DNA from: Atrichornis clamosus
Taxonomy: Eukaryota; Chordata; Aves; Passeriformes; Menuridae
DNA: 64,000 nucleotides
NCBI GenBank assembly: GCA_013400975.1
Contig: WBMZ01011605.1
Location: 1-64,000, forward strand
Direction of reading: 5' to 3'
Part shown: positions 42,501 through 49,464 of the stretch, in pieces
Layout of the letters: the number at the start of each line of letters is the position of its first letter
How positions within the stretch are numbered: the stretch's first letter is position 1
Translations under genes and position numbers: made by a program
The notes under the pieces: model-generated
Database searches by the model: none
Told to the model about the DNA's origin: nothing
Seen by the model: only the letters and a program-made list of their open reading frames with translations

Positions 42501-45500
42501 AGGTTAGCAGAGGTCAGGCACTGGCCATTGTGATGCAGCCACTGGGTTTTGGAGGTGAAGTAAATTTGGTTATTGGTGAGCTGGACTGTGCCAGTTGGCT
42601 GCAAGAACATAGAGTGATGCCAGACCCACTATGCCTGTGGAGGGATATAGCTGCCTTTGCCAGGGTCTGATCCTGCTTCCTGGGGAGCGGCTAGACCCAG
42701 ACCTCTGGAAGGTGAGACCTGAGGGGTTTCTATTTCACAGGGAAGAACTGTTCCTGGCATCCGGAGAGCACAGGGATACTGTCCGTGAAACATGGCTTGC
42801 ATGTAGGCACATGCAATAGTTACATAATGAAAAGCAAAAGAGCAAGAACGGAGGCTTTTGAGTTTTTGTCCTGTTTTCCTGTGTGGTGACCACCCTAACT
42901 CTTACCTCATGTGTTTTGTTTTCTCCATTCTTGTTTCTGTGACTTGTAGAACCATTCCCACACAGGATTTAGGTACATGCAGTTTATGATCTGGTCCATA
43001 TTTACCAAGATTAATTTTAAATTAGTGCCCCGTGGTTCTAAATAGAAGACCGTTTAAGAGTCTGTTTCTTCTACTGGCTAGAAATGTTATTCTAATTAGT
43101 TATTTTATAATTAGTGCTCATTTTTTCTTGAGTCATATGTAGTGCATATGTACTTGCATATGTACTTGCAAACAAAATCCAGATAGATACATATGCCATC
43201 CCAGATTCCATTTCACTTAATTTCTTATTAAACAGGTTAAGTATCCTACTAGATCTTTTCCTACATCTGTTCCACTTTGAAGCCCTTCTCTGAAACATGG
43301 TAGATCTAAGTACCTTGGTGACAGCTGAAAGCAAACCTGAACTTCTCAGATAGTACACTTCAGTATAATATGGCTCTTATTTTATTCACAGTTGTTCTTT
43401 TCAACATCTTTTATCTTGAAAACTATTGCTTGAGCTTGCAGAGTATTTTGTAATTAATTATGTAATAACTTCTTGCTACTTGATAACCTTGTTTACAAGA
43501 TAAACTTGTTGAATTGGACCTCTGGATACACCTTTCATTAGCATATAAATGCTAATCGGTGATCTAATCTGTGGAACTCCAATGTTATCCTGATTAAAGG
43601 AAAATCCCATTTTCAGGGTGGTCTGAGCACCAGGAATGAAATGTGCCTGTCATATCTGCTCTATTACCCAAGAATCAACCTCACCCGATGTGCAAGTATT
43701 CCAGATATAATGGAACAGCTCCAGTTCATTGGCGTTAAAGAAATCTATAGACCAGTCAGGTATGTAAAATATTTATGAATATCTGTAGCACCTCTCCTTT
43801 TGTCTGTGGAATTATAGGATTGTTTTTACACAACTTTTCTTTCTTTCTGATAGTGCAACATGGTCATTCATGCCACTTCTTTTTTTGCTCAATATGCTGT
43901 GCTACTATGTATGTCTTCTGCCAAATTATTTTCCGTCTTTTTTTTCTTCTGATAGAAAAGCAGTTTCTTATTTTAAGGAAATAATACTGTTCACATCAGG
44001 TGGTTTTTTTTCTTTTCACCATAACCATCTGTAAAAAAGAGTATGTATCAATGTTTTAAATCTATCCATTTATTAAAACATGTCAATGTTTCATATCTAG
44101 AGAAATAATATTGAAAAGGAGTTTGTGGGCATGGTTATTGAATTTCCCTGGGTAGATTTGTTGTCAGAAATTCTGAAGGCAAAAATGTGTTAGTGCTTAA
44201 AATTAAAGCATCTCAAACAAAAGCAGATTGTAAACAGTGAGAAGAGTCAAAAGAGGAAAGTTCCCAAATGAATGAAATGCAGAAAAATTATCAAACAATA
44301 AAAAGTAGAATGCACTTTTTGTGGTGAAAGGTGAATTACATTTGTATTGCTACTTGCACTAAACTAAGGTAATAGCAAGATTTAAAATCAAATGCTTAGA
44401 TTAGTAGTGTGTTATCACACACTTTAAAAGTTGTCTTTCCTTATTCAGTTTATCTTAACAGATCACGTAAAACTATTATCACAAAATAATTTGATGTATA
44501 GGCTTAGTGGTTTTAGTTCTGAAATTTATATTCAAGAAAGAAGAGTTTGAAAGAAGTCACAGTGCAGTCAATGTCTACTTAATTTGCCACACTATTTCCA
44601 TTTACAACCTCTTTTAATACAGGGAGAACAGAGTTTCTAAATTAGTCCTATCTAAAAGAGCCTTTCTGAGCTTGGAAAGAAAATATGCTAACAAATGTAT
44701 GCTCTCTTGAATGTTCATTCATGATAACTTACTGTTATGTACTTAAGGAAAAAATGCACATTTTGCCTGGGGAAATAAAGATGTTCTGAATAGAGTAAGT
44801 ATGCAGACTGTCTGCCACAAATGGAATAGTAATTAGAAGAGGAGATTATTAATGCCTCTAGTATTTATGACCTAATCCACAATTCTTGTTTCATTAAGCT
44901 CTGTCAGCCTAAGGATATGTGACCTGATCCTCATCTCTCTTGTGTCAGTCTTAACACTAGAATTGCTTCACTGACTCTTCCAAAATCTCTCTTGACTTAC
45001 ACGTGAAGGCAAATAGGAAGAAGGATCAAGGCACTATGGCTCACTTTAAAATATTTTTCCTTGGTCTGGTGACACAGACAATGGTTTAAATCAGGAGGAA
45101 CTGAGATTAAAGTGATTGGGTCACAGTAGTGTAAAATAGGTACTTGATTAAAATTATGTCCTCTCTACCTAGATGTTGAATGGAGCAGAACTCTGGCGTA
45201 GGCAATTTTCCCGAAGCATGTGGAAGACAGCCTACTGCAAAAAAACACAGATCTGCCTAAAGTACTTCGAAAAGATAACTCATGCTCCAATCACAGTATT
45301 AATTAGGTTGCTTGACAAAGTTTTAGATACTTTTGTTCTTTCACTAGCTAATATGCTTTTGACAAAGACTTTATGTTTTTAAAAACTTGATCTCTCCACC
45401 ATGTTGTTTCCATTCATCCCAGCAAAGTCTAACAAGGAGAAAGCAGGAATAATGGAAAAGGTTGTCTTTAGTTTAGTTTAGTTTTTTTTTAAATTTTCCT

Positions 45501-48500
45501 TTGTTATTATTTTTTAGTTTTCTTTACAAAGTGAAAGACACATAATCTCATTCCTTCCGTTTCCACATCTTTGACTGGTGGAAGATGAGATTGTCCCCAT
45601 TTGTTCATGGAGAGGATTCCCACACTTGGGCAAAAAGATCTCTCAGAGCAGCGCAGCAGGTCTCTTGCCACCCCTGACCAAAAGCCCCCTGTCAGCCAGC
45701 ATGCAGGAACACGTCAAAAGGCAATGTCCACACCACCAGCTGTTTGCTGCCAGCCAATTCATGCCAGAGCAACTCAGTTTTGACCTATTATCTGGGTTAT
45801 GACCAGAGCTTGGCAGAACCACGTGGGAGCAACTTTCTAACAGCAAACATTTCTTGGCAACCTGGCCTGCGGGCCTGGGAGAGGGTGTGGCTTTCTTTTG
45901 ATTTTGTTTTTTTTGAGAAGATAGAACAGAAGCTCTGTTTTGTATTACCTGTGTATTCAGTTTGTAGATCAGAGAACAGCAAAGTAACTCTTAAAATCTT
46001 TCATTTCTAAAAGCATCTGGCAGCAAGTATTAACCTGCTGACAGCCTTTCATAAGTCTGTTAAAATCAATGAAACCACATCAGTTTTTCATAGAAGAGAA
46101 CTTAGCTGAGAATGTGAGCTAGGCATAATATACATAGCAATAGTACATTTAGTTTTCTCAGTAGATTCTCCAAAAGGTTTTTCTCCTCAATTCCAACTTG
46201 ATAGTATTCATCTAGTTCTTTAAAATCTAACTGTTTCTTTTTCTTTAGGACTTGGCCTTTCATTATCAAGAGCCCTAAGCAATATAAAAACCTGTCTTTT
46301 ATGGATGCAATGAACAAATTCAAATGGTCCAGATCAGAGGGTCTCTCTTATAATCAGCTTGTGCTTAAACTACCTGTGAATGTGCGATGTTCGAAAACAG
46401 ATAATGCAGAATGGTCGGTAAGTCTGTGTGTTGAAAAGGAGGCAACGATGCCATGAAACAAATGTGATTTACTGTGTTTCATTGCATATGAATAAAAATC
46501 TGATTATATGTCTTCAGGATATTTACACAGCTATGTAACATTTTACATACAATAACAAATGATGAGAATGCTTTCACCTAACTAGAGTTCTAGACGTATT
46601 TAAAAAGAATAGAAAAGTTGGAGCTTTGATCAACACTTGGGATCAGTTAAAGGCAATGGAGTCTTTCAGTGGGTCTGGGACTGATCAGAGAGCAGCCGTA
46701 TGTGTCCAGATTTGGTGGGCCAAGTCAGGAAGCTGTTTTACCTGGGCTGCCTCCATGGCCAGGCACTTGTGTTAGGGTCTTGTGAGGGACGATTCAAAAT
46801 CCCTAAATCAAGTTTCCTCTCTGAGGCACCCTCTGGGGAAGCTTATTGACTGCATAATGAAGCCTTAAGGATATGCCTTCTTATCTTGGGCATCTAGACA
46901 ACCTGAAGTTATATGAGTACTCTTCCAATAACTCTTGTCTTTTTATTGTCTGTAGTATTGGGCCAGAAAAATACATTTGGATAGTCTCTTTCCCTTGTGC
47001 ATCTTTGTAAGAGTTTATCTTCCATAGTTTTACTTTCCCTCCTGCCTTGATGAAAAAAACCTGTAAGATAAAAAATAATTCCCCAGTAAGATATAATTTA
47101 TTCTGAGTGTCTACTGGTATTTATCAGGACTGCTGGGAAAAATTGTCATCTTTAATGTTGATGTGTGTTTATAAAAAATGGCTAGTATATGTAGCAACAT
47201 CCCTGAAAGGGATGCTTATAAATATGTATTGCTCTTTGAACGCCTTTATCAACTCCAAACTCAAGGCACTTTTTACTTTTTTGGTATTTTCTTCTCAAAA
47301 GGGGAGATGGTCTCATTGTACTGGCTTATTTCCTATTGTGATTTTAGTCCAGTCTAGCAGAGCTGGTATGAGATACTACTGATGAAATAATTCCTAGGAA
47401 ACTACTTCTGCCTCATTCTCCTAATCCTGGAAAACAGCCCATGCTGCCTCATAGTGTGTCACGCAGTCCTTCCAGGGGTTGAGAAATTGCCCCTCCTGCA
47501 GCAGTGTTCTTGGGTTTTTCCTACATTGATCAGACTGTTCTGCCCATTGGATGTCAAAGAAATCCTGTATGCTATACATGATCAAAGAGGTTCTGGTTTT
47601 TTACTTGTATTTGTTCCATTGTCGACATCCTGTGAAAAGTAATTATAGAAAGTACATGTAACTATTCACCAGTTTTGGTTGAACTTCTTGACCTTTACAA
47701 CTGCTGTCCAGTAGCAGTGGCGTAGCCCTCTTTCACTGATAATTTGTCAGAGGACAAGTTAAGATAATGAAAAGCACACAGAAATTTTATCAAGAGGGGA
47801 TAGGCTGCTTTTTTAAAAAATGGTATACTTTCTGGAAAGTTCTGTTCCGCTTTATCTTGCAGGATGAAGGAACAATACTTACAACTTAAAGAACATAGTC
47901 AAAGAATGAGCTCAATGGAACTGGGAGTTCTTTGTTCTTCCTTTTAATCATAGTTTCCTATTTCAAATAACTAGGTCTTATGACTCAAAGCTAAGATTAG
48001 GACTCTCTTTCCTTTCCCTTCCCTTATTAGTGATATTACACTAAAATAACCATCCTCATCAAAATCAAGAACAGATTTAACGTGAATGGCTAAACAATCC
48101 CTGAGTTGTTACAAGACTGAAAAATTTTGAAGCAGCGGAACTGAGTTGAAAATAACTTCATCCCTCTATAGGTTTGGTCCCACCCTGTACAGCATATGCT
48201 GTACAGGTGGGCATTCAAACTTTCAAAAATGTTTGTGCCCAGAATCTTGCTTCTTGCAGAGCTTATTTCCTTTAACATGTAGGGAGTACCTTTAGGTAAA
48301 ACAAGCCAAGCAGTACACACAAATGTCTCTAATTTCACGTCAAAACCATAACAAACAGGTAGTCATAGCCAATCTCTTAAAATTGCACTGAGTTCTAAGG
48401 GAAAAGTAAAAAATGCTCAGTATATAGAAATATAACACTACTGTATGTGACCTTGCTCGAGCAGAGGCATGAGGCCAGATGTCCTCCAGAGATCCCTTCC

Positions 48501-49163
48501 AACCATAACCAACCATTCTGTAGTTCCATGAAATAGTGTGCACACAATTAGCTGCTTTGTACATGCAAGAGTAAGCCTTGTATGCAGGAATGAATGCATT
48601 CAAGTATCATCCTATATCCCTATAGCAGTCTGACACTGAAAACTTCCATTTTTTTTCTGACAGAAGGATGAAAACAAAAACCAGACCAGCCAAACAATCC
48701 CGCAAAGCAAAATAAGGTCATTCAAATCAATTAACCAAAGCCTAACCTTGCTTTACTGGATGCCAGTGTGTACAGCTGCTCTCAAGCTGAGAACATTGGA
48801 TGTGCACACTGGCTGATTTTATGGCATGCAATATATTCATATTTTTACTGAGCTTGGTGTCTCCACAGTAAGAGTCACAACCCAAGTACAAAACTAGCAA
48901 TAGATTCCCATGCAAGCTGCCAATTATCTTGAGAGCAAAAATAGATTTCTAATCTTATGAGATAAAACTCTGATAATTTCTTGTTATTTTAATTGCAGAT
49001 CCAAGGCATGACAGCGTTACCCCCTGAAATAGAGAGACCATACAAGACAGAGCCAGTAATATGCAGCTCAACTTCCTGTTTAAGTTGCAATTTATTCCTC
49101 ACCCTGTTGTTTGTTGTACACATCACAGCCAGTACCATAGGAAACATTGGGCCTTTTGTATAA
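244..49163 (+). CDS. MOXD1: MOXD1, DBH-like copper monooxygenase 1 (spliced, 12 coding exons, 622 aa)
   Basis: Coding exons are 244-534, 11640-11786, 13223-13390, 13721-13804, 31636-31815, 34084-34186, 37299-37465, 38882-39073, 41830-41889, 43617-43759, 46249-46417 and 48999-49163. They join without a frame break into 622 codons plus TAA, against about 613 residues in human MOXD1. Seen: an N-terminal hydrophobic signal sequence, a DOMON domain (about 34-150), then the N and C copper type II ascorbate-dependent monooxygenase domains (about 205-540). Putative CuH ligands are H244, H245 and H316. Putative CuM ligands are H398, H400 and M473. N-glycosylation sequons are N123, N256, N485 and N526, which fits a luminal protein. 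Family knowledge: MOXD1 is a paralogue of dopamine beta-hydroxylase and PHM, is reported in the endoplasmic reticulum, and has no settled substrate. The product match rests on near collinear identity with the human protein through every exon. DBH is less likely because the exon 5, 8 and 10 peptides follow MOXD1. Confidence 0.96.
298..327. repeat. 12-bp GC-rich tandem repeat within exon 1
   Basis: GCCGGTGCGGGT occurs at 298-309 and 310-321, with a partial third copy after it. It encodes the alternating Ala-Gly run at residues 19-28. Confidence 0.95.
3785..3830. repeat. Perfect 23-bp tandem duplication (intron 1)
   Basis: The unit beginning TCTGTGTTTGAGCTG and ending TTTAAT is present at 3785-3807 and again at 3808-3830 without a mismatch. 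Confidence 0.95.
4400..4452. repeat. T-rich low-complexity tract (intron 1)
   Basis: Long runs of T are interrupted only by C, G or short CTTTT groups. A poly(A) tail on an antisense insert is possible, but no retroelement body was recognised beside it. Confidence 0.85.
6520..6635. repeat. A/C-rich tract with CCAA microsatellite (intron 1)
   Basis: CCAA repeats about six times at 6551-6573. It sits within a longer stretch made almost wholly of A and C on the + strand. Confidence 0.9.
11640..11786 (+). CDS. MOXD1: MOXD1 exon 2: DOMON domain
   Basis: Residues 98-146, 49 whole codons. The acceptor is TTTCATAACAG and the donor GTAAGG. The peptide opens DYFTDENRVLQKDPQQDYHL and contains EYAMENSTHT, followed by FSRELHTCDTND. 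It matches the DOMON core of MOXD1 closely. N123 in NST is a glycosylation sequon. Phase 0 at both ends, as for exons 1, 3 and 4. Confidence 0.95.
11787..13222 (+). other. MOXD1 intron 2 (1.4 kb, no gene seen)
   Basis: The intron begins GTAAGG and ends with a T-rich tract (TTTTTGTTTTTTCAG). It is AT-rich throughout. A stretch at about 12050-12140 faintly recalls an eroded repeat but is too diverged to name. No coding potential is seen. Confidence 0.85.
13223..13390 (+). CDS. MOXD1: MOXD1 exon 3: end of DOMON domain and linker
   Basis: Residues 147-202, 56 codons, phase 0 at both ends. The peptide includes STVRVIWAYHH, SNRGTKSLRLLNPE and LPYFDLTNKD, which run parallel to human MOXD1. The acceptor has a strong pyrimidine tract and the donor is GTAAGT. 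The open frame runs on past the donor into the intron for about 78 bp, so a reading-frame search alone would overextend this exon. Confidence 0.95.
13391..13720 (+). other. MOXD1 intron 3 (330 bp, mostly CR1)
   Basis: This is the shortest intron of the gene. It begins GTAAGT and ends TTATTAAGACAG. About two thirds of it is a CR1 LINE 3' end (13467-13689). Only about 31 bp remain between the repeat and exon 4 for the polypyrimidine tract (TTCTTCCCGTTTT). Confidence 0.9.
13467..13689 (+). mobile_element. CR1 LINE 3' end, sense orientation
   Basis: The stretch follows the familiar avian CR1 3' end: GAACAGCTTGCCCAGAGAAG, then GGATGGAGCTTTGAGCAACC, a VGVPAHG-like GGTGTCCCTGCCCATGG segment, CCCTTCCAACCC and the terminal ATTCTGTGATTCTATGAT. 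It is 5'-truncated, as most CR1 copies are. Several substitutions from the usual form suggest an old insertion. It lies in the same orientation as the host gene. Confidence 0.93.
13721..13804 (+). CDS. MOXD1: MOXD1 exon 4: start of copper monooxygenase N domain
   Basis: Residues 203-230, 28 codons, phase 0. The peptide contains PDKDTTYWCQMFKIP and EKHHVTK. The TYWC motif (C214) marks the start of the N-terminal Cu2-monooxygenase domain in the DBH/PHM/MOXD1 family, where the cysteine takes part in a disulfide. The donor is GTGAGC. Confidence 0.95.
16242..16267. repeat. Perfect 13-bp tandem duplication (intron 4)
   Basis: CAGATTCTGAATT occurs twice in direct succession. Confidence 0.93.
17264..17291. 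repeat. Perfect 14-bp tandem duplication (intron 4)
   Basis: GGTGCTCCCTGAGT occurs twice in direct succession, with the start of a third copy (GGTG) following. Confidence 0.93.
19761..19800. repeat. 21-bp tandem duplication (intron 4)
   Basis: ACAGTGAAACAGGCTAAGC is followed by TT and then repeated, with the second copy two bases short. An imperfect partial copy (CTAAGCTTACAATGTGAA) precedes it. Confidence 0.92.
21798..22883 (+). mobile_element. Solo LTR of an endogenous retrovirus (ERVL-like, passerine type)
   Basis: The element begins TGTTTTGGGTTTGC and ends CCAGGGTCAACCCCCTACA, giving the TG...CA ends expected of an LTR, about 1.09 kb apart. Inside are a TATA-like TATTTAAG (21978-21985) and an AATAAA signal at 22694-22699 followed by GT-rich sequence. 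The middle is made of degenerate repeats built around CCCATGGG and TGGAGCAGG. I recall this start and end from a songbird ERVL LTR family. Flanking 5-mers AATAC and CATAT agree at three of five positions, so any target duplication has decayed. No gag, pol or env remains adjacent, so it is a solo LTR. It lies in the gene's sense orientation. Confidence 0.85.
28434..28457. repeat. Perfect 12-bp tandem duplication (intron 4)
   Basis: TTTAATTGACAA occurs twice in direct succession. Confidence 0.93.
31636..31815 (+). CDS. MOXD1: MOXD1 exon 5: CuH-binding His-His motif
   Basis: Residues 231-290, 60 codons, phase 0. The peptide contains GHENLVHHILLYQC, in which H244 and H245 are the adjacent copper H ligands of this enzyme family. 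It is followed by SVLDYGHECYHPNMPDSF and LTCETVIFAWAIGGE. N256 (NDS) is a glycosylation sequon. The acceptor GATAG is preceded by a T-rich tract about 20-35 bp upstream. The donor is GTAGGA. Confidence 0.95.
31816..34083 (+). other. MOXD1 intron 5 (2.3 kb)
   Basis: The intron begins GTAGGA and ends TTGATTTCCAG. It contains one antisense CR1 fragment at 33731-33855. The rest is AT-rich with no coding signal that I can support. Confidence 0.85.
33731..33855 (-). mobile_element. CR1 LINE 3' fragment, antisense orientation
   Basis: Read on the + strand this is the reverse complement of a CR1 3' end: ATCACAGGATAACGCAGGTT, AGAAGGGACCTCAGGA, CTCTAGTCCAGCCTCC, then a stretch like the usual 'TTGCTCAGGGCCTTGTC'. 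Its wording differs from the intron 3 copy, so it probably belongs to another CR1 subfamily. It is diverged and short, and the right boundary is uncertain. Confidence 0.82.
34084..34186 (+). CDS. MOXD1: MOXD1 exon 6: third CuH ligand
   Basis: Residues 291-324 plus the first base of Gly325. The peptide contains GFTYPPHVGLSIGT and LMEVHYDNPSYTE. H316 in EVHYDNP is the third copper H ligand expected in the family. The exon ends in phase 1 before GTTGGT, an atypical donor with T at +3. Joining to exon 7 restores EGLIDNSGL, the conserved wording, which fixes this boundary. Confidence 0.93.
34187..37298 (+). other. MOXD1 intron 6 (3.1 kb)
   Basis: The intron begins GTTGGT and ends TTCTTTTGTTGCAG. 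It is AT-rich. A 17-bp direct repeat (AAGTTTGGGATTTAGTA) occurs twice near 36634 and 36663. A pure T-then-C tract (37230-37253) lies about 45 bp before the acceptor and ends in its own AG. No coding potential is seen. Confidence 0.85.
37299..37465 (+). CDS. MOXD1: MOXD1 exon 7: link between the two copper domains
   Basis: The rest of Gly325 plus residues 326-380. The peptide contains LIDNSGLRLIYTP, RKYDAGVIEAGLWVSLFH, NIPPGMPEF and GHCTLECLEE, nearly the same as mammalian MOXD1. The exon enters in phase 1 and leaves in phase 0 before GTATGT. GHCTLEC carries the cysteines typical of the start of the C-terminal monooxygenase domain. Confidence 0.95.
37466..38881 (+). other. MOXD1 intron 7 (1.4 kb, nothing notable)
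   Basis: The intron begins GTATGT and ends GTTTCCCTTGGCCAG. It is AT-rich, with no repeat I can name and no coding potential. Confidence 0.85.
38882..39073 (+). CDS. MOXD1: MOXD1 exon 8: CuM-binding HAH motif
   Basis: Residues 381-444, 64 codons, phase 0. The peptide contains VFAVLLHAHLAGRAIRMRHF, where H398 and H400 form the HxH pair that binds the catalytic copper M. It is followed by LLAYDDEFDFNFQEFQYLKE and ERTILP, the best-conserved block of the C domain. The donor is GTACGA, somewhat off consensus but in frame with exon 9. Confidence 0.95.
39074..41829 (+). other. MOXD1 intron 8 (2.8 kb, nothing notable)
   Basis: The intron begins GTACGA and ends TTCTGTGTTTCAG. It is AT-rich, with a GC-richer patch at about 40800-41030. 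No gene or named repeat was recognised. Confidence 0.85.
41830..41889 (+). CDS. MOXD1: MOXD1 exon 9 (20 codons)
   Basis: Residues 445-464, the smallest exon, phase 0 at both ends. It encodes GDNLITECHYNT followed by VDRIRMTW, the C-domain strand that precedes the methionine-ligand loop. The acceptor is TTTCAG and the donor GTAAGC. It is too short to stand out by reading-frame length, and I identified it by its match to the family and by the joining frame. Confidence 0.94.
42248..42311. repeat. 22-bp tandem repeat, about 2.9 copies
   Basis: The unit begins CATTTTTCCCTGATGTTGTA and repeats at 42248, 42270 and 42292. The middle copy differs by one base (GACG for GATG). The third copy stops two bases short. 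Confidence 0.95.
43144..43167. repeat. Perfect 12-bp tandem duplication (intron 9)
   Basis: GCATATGTACTT occurs twice in direct succession, preceded by a diverged partial copy (CATATGTAGT). Confidence 0.92.
43617..43759 (+). CDS. MOXD1: MOXD1 exon 10: methionine copper ligand
   Basis: Residues 465-511 plus two bases of codon 512. The peptide contains GGLSTRNEMCLSYLLYYPRI. M473 in NEMC is the position of the CuM methionine ligand (compare EEMC in DBH). N485 (NLT) is a sequon. ASIPDIMEQLQFIGVKEIY then follows. The exon leaves in phase 2 before GTATGT. The split codon 512 reads AG|G, Arg. Confidence 0.95.
43760..46248 (+). other. MOXD1 intron 10 (2.5 kb)
   Basis: The intron begins GTATGT and ends TTTCTTTTTCTTTAG, a strong polypyrimidine tract. 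A GC-richer patch at about 45570-45900 stands out from the AT-rich remainder but gives no recognisable peptide or transposon. Confidence 0.85.
46249..46417 (+). CDS. MOXD1: MOXD1 exon 11: end of the copper monooxygenase C domain
   Basis: The last base of codon 512 plus residues 513-568. The peptide contains TWPFIIKSPKQYKNLSFMDA, NKFKWSRSEG, LVLKLPVNVRCSKTDNAEWS. N526 (NLS) is a sequon. It matches the C-terminal portion of MOXD1 that follows the catalytic core. The donor is GTAAGT and the exon leaves in phase 0. Confidence 0.95.
48179..48211. repeat. Palindrome, 24 bp perfect plus short bulged extension
   Basis: The half-arm CCTGTACAGCAT at 48184-48195 is followed directly by its exact reverse complement to 48207. 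Four further pairs (CCCA at 48179-48182 with TGGG at 48208-48211) form if C48183 is bulged out. There is no spacer. Confidence 0.95.
48447..48531 (+). mobile_element. CR1 LINE extreme 3' end, sense orientation
   Basis: The wording GACCTTGCTCGAGCAG, GTCCTCCAGAGATCCCTTCC, AACCATTCTGTAGTTCCATG matches the last part of avian CR1 elements. Only about 85 bp remain, consistent with severe 5' truncation. Confidence 0.85.
48999..49163 (+). CDS. MOXD1: MOXD1 exon 12: C-terminus and stop
   Basis: Residues 569-622 and TAA. It opens IQGMTALPPEIERPYKTEPV, highly conserved in the family, then diverges: ICSSTSCLSCN followed by the hydrophobic LFLTLLFVVHITA (about 600-612) and a short tail GNIGPFV. Human MOXD1 also ends with a hydrophobic stretch but of different wording. 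The segment could act as a membrane anchor or a GPI-type signal, and sequence alone does not decide which. Confidence 0.93.
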   Translation: MQGMTALPPEIERPYKTEPVICSSTSCLSCNLFLTLLFVVHITASTIGNIGPFV

Positions 49164-49250
49164 AAATTTTTATTCATTTGTGTTCTGTATGCCATGCAAG
49201 TTCTGATGTGTTTGCACTGTTGCTATTGTAGATTTATTTTTTTACTTATT

Positions 49251-49256
49251 AATAAA
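49251..49256 (+). promoter_or_regulatory. MOXD1: Proximal poly(A) signal AATAAA
   Basis: A canonical hexamer 88 bp after the stop codon. The following 40 bases are less clearly GT-rich than at the distal site, so it is probably the weaker of the two. Confidence 0.5.
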
Positions 49257-49458
49257 CTAAATTTGCCAGTTCAAAACAAAATGTGTACATCCTCTGGAAA
49301 CTGTGGGGTTTTTGGTTTTCAATGTAAAATATGTATGAAACACAGTAGGTACACTGACACATTGCCTATTGAAATCTTTTCCTGTACCATTTCCTTATAC
49401 TTTGTCCCAACTCTTTCATGTGGTGCTTTCAAAGTCATTTATGTATATGGGTAAAATT

Positions 49459-49464
49459 AATAAA
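49459..49464 (+). promoter_or_regulatory. MOXD1: Distal poly(A) signal AATAAA
   Basis: A canonical hexamer followed about 35 bp later by a GT-rich element, the usual arrangement for cleavage and polyadenylation. Confidence 0.7.

Larger units (their letters stand above)
41890..43616 (+). other. MOXD1 intron 9 (1.7 kb)
   Basis: The intron begins GTAAGC and ends CCCATTTTCAG. It holds a 22-bp tandem repeat with nearly three copies (42248-42311), a GC-richer patch at about 42400-42800 that I could not identify, a 12-bp tandem duplication (43144-43167), and an 8-bp inverted repeat (43537-43556) about 60 bp before the acceptor. Confidence 0.85.
46418..48998 (+). other. MOXD1 intron 11 (2.6 kb)
   Basis: The intron begins GTAAGT and ends GTTATTTTAATTGCAG. 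It contains a perfect 24-bp palindrome (48184-48207) and a CR1 3' end (48447-48531). The remainder is AT-rich without coding signal. Confidence 0.85.

Noticed and set aside
42400..42800. GC-richer patch with two short open frames in intron 9
   Set aside because: The peptides resemble no known family, and no MOXD1 residues are missing at this point in the gene, so it is not an exon of this gene.
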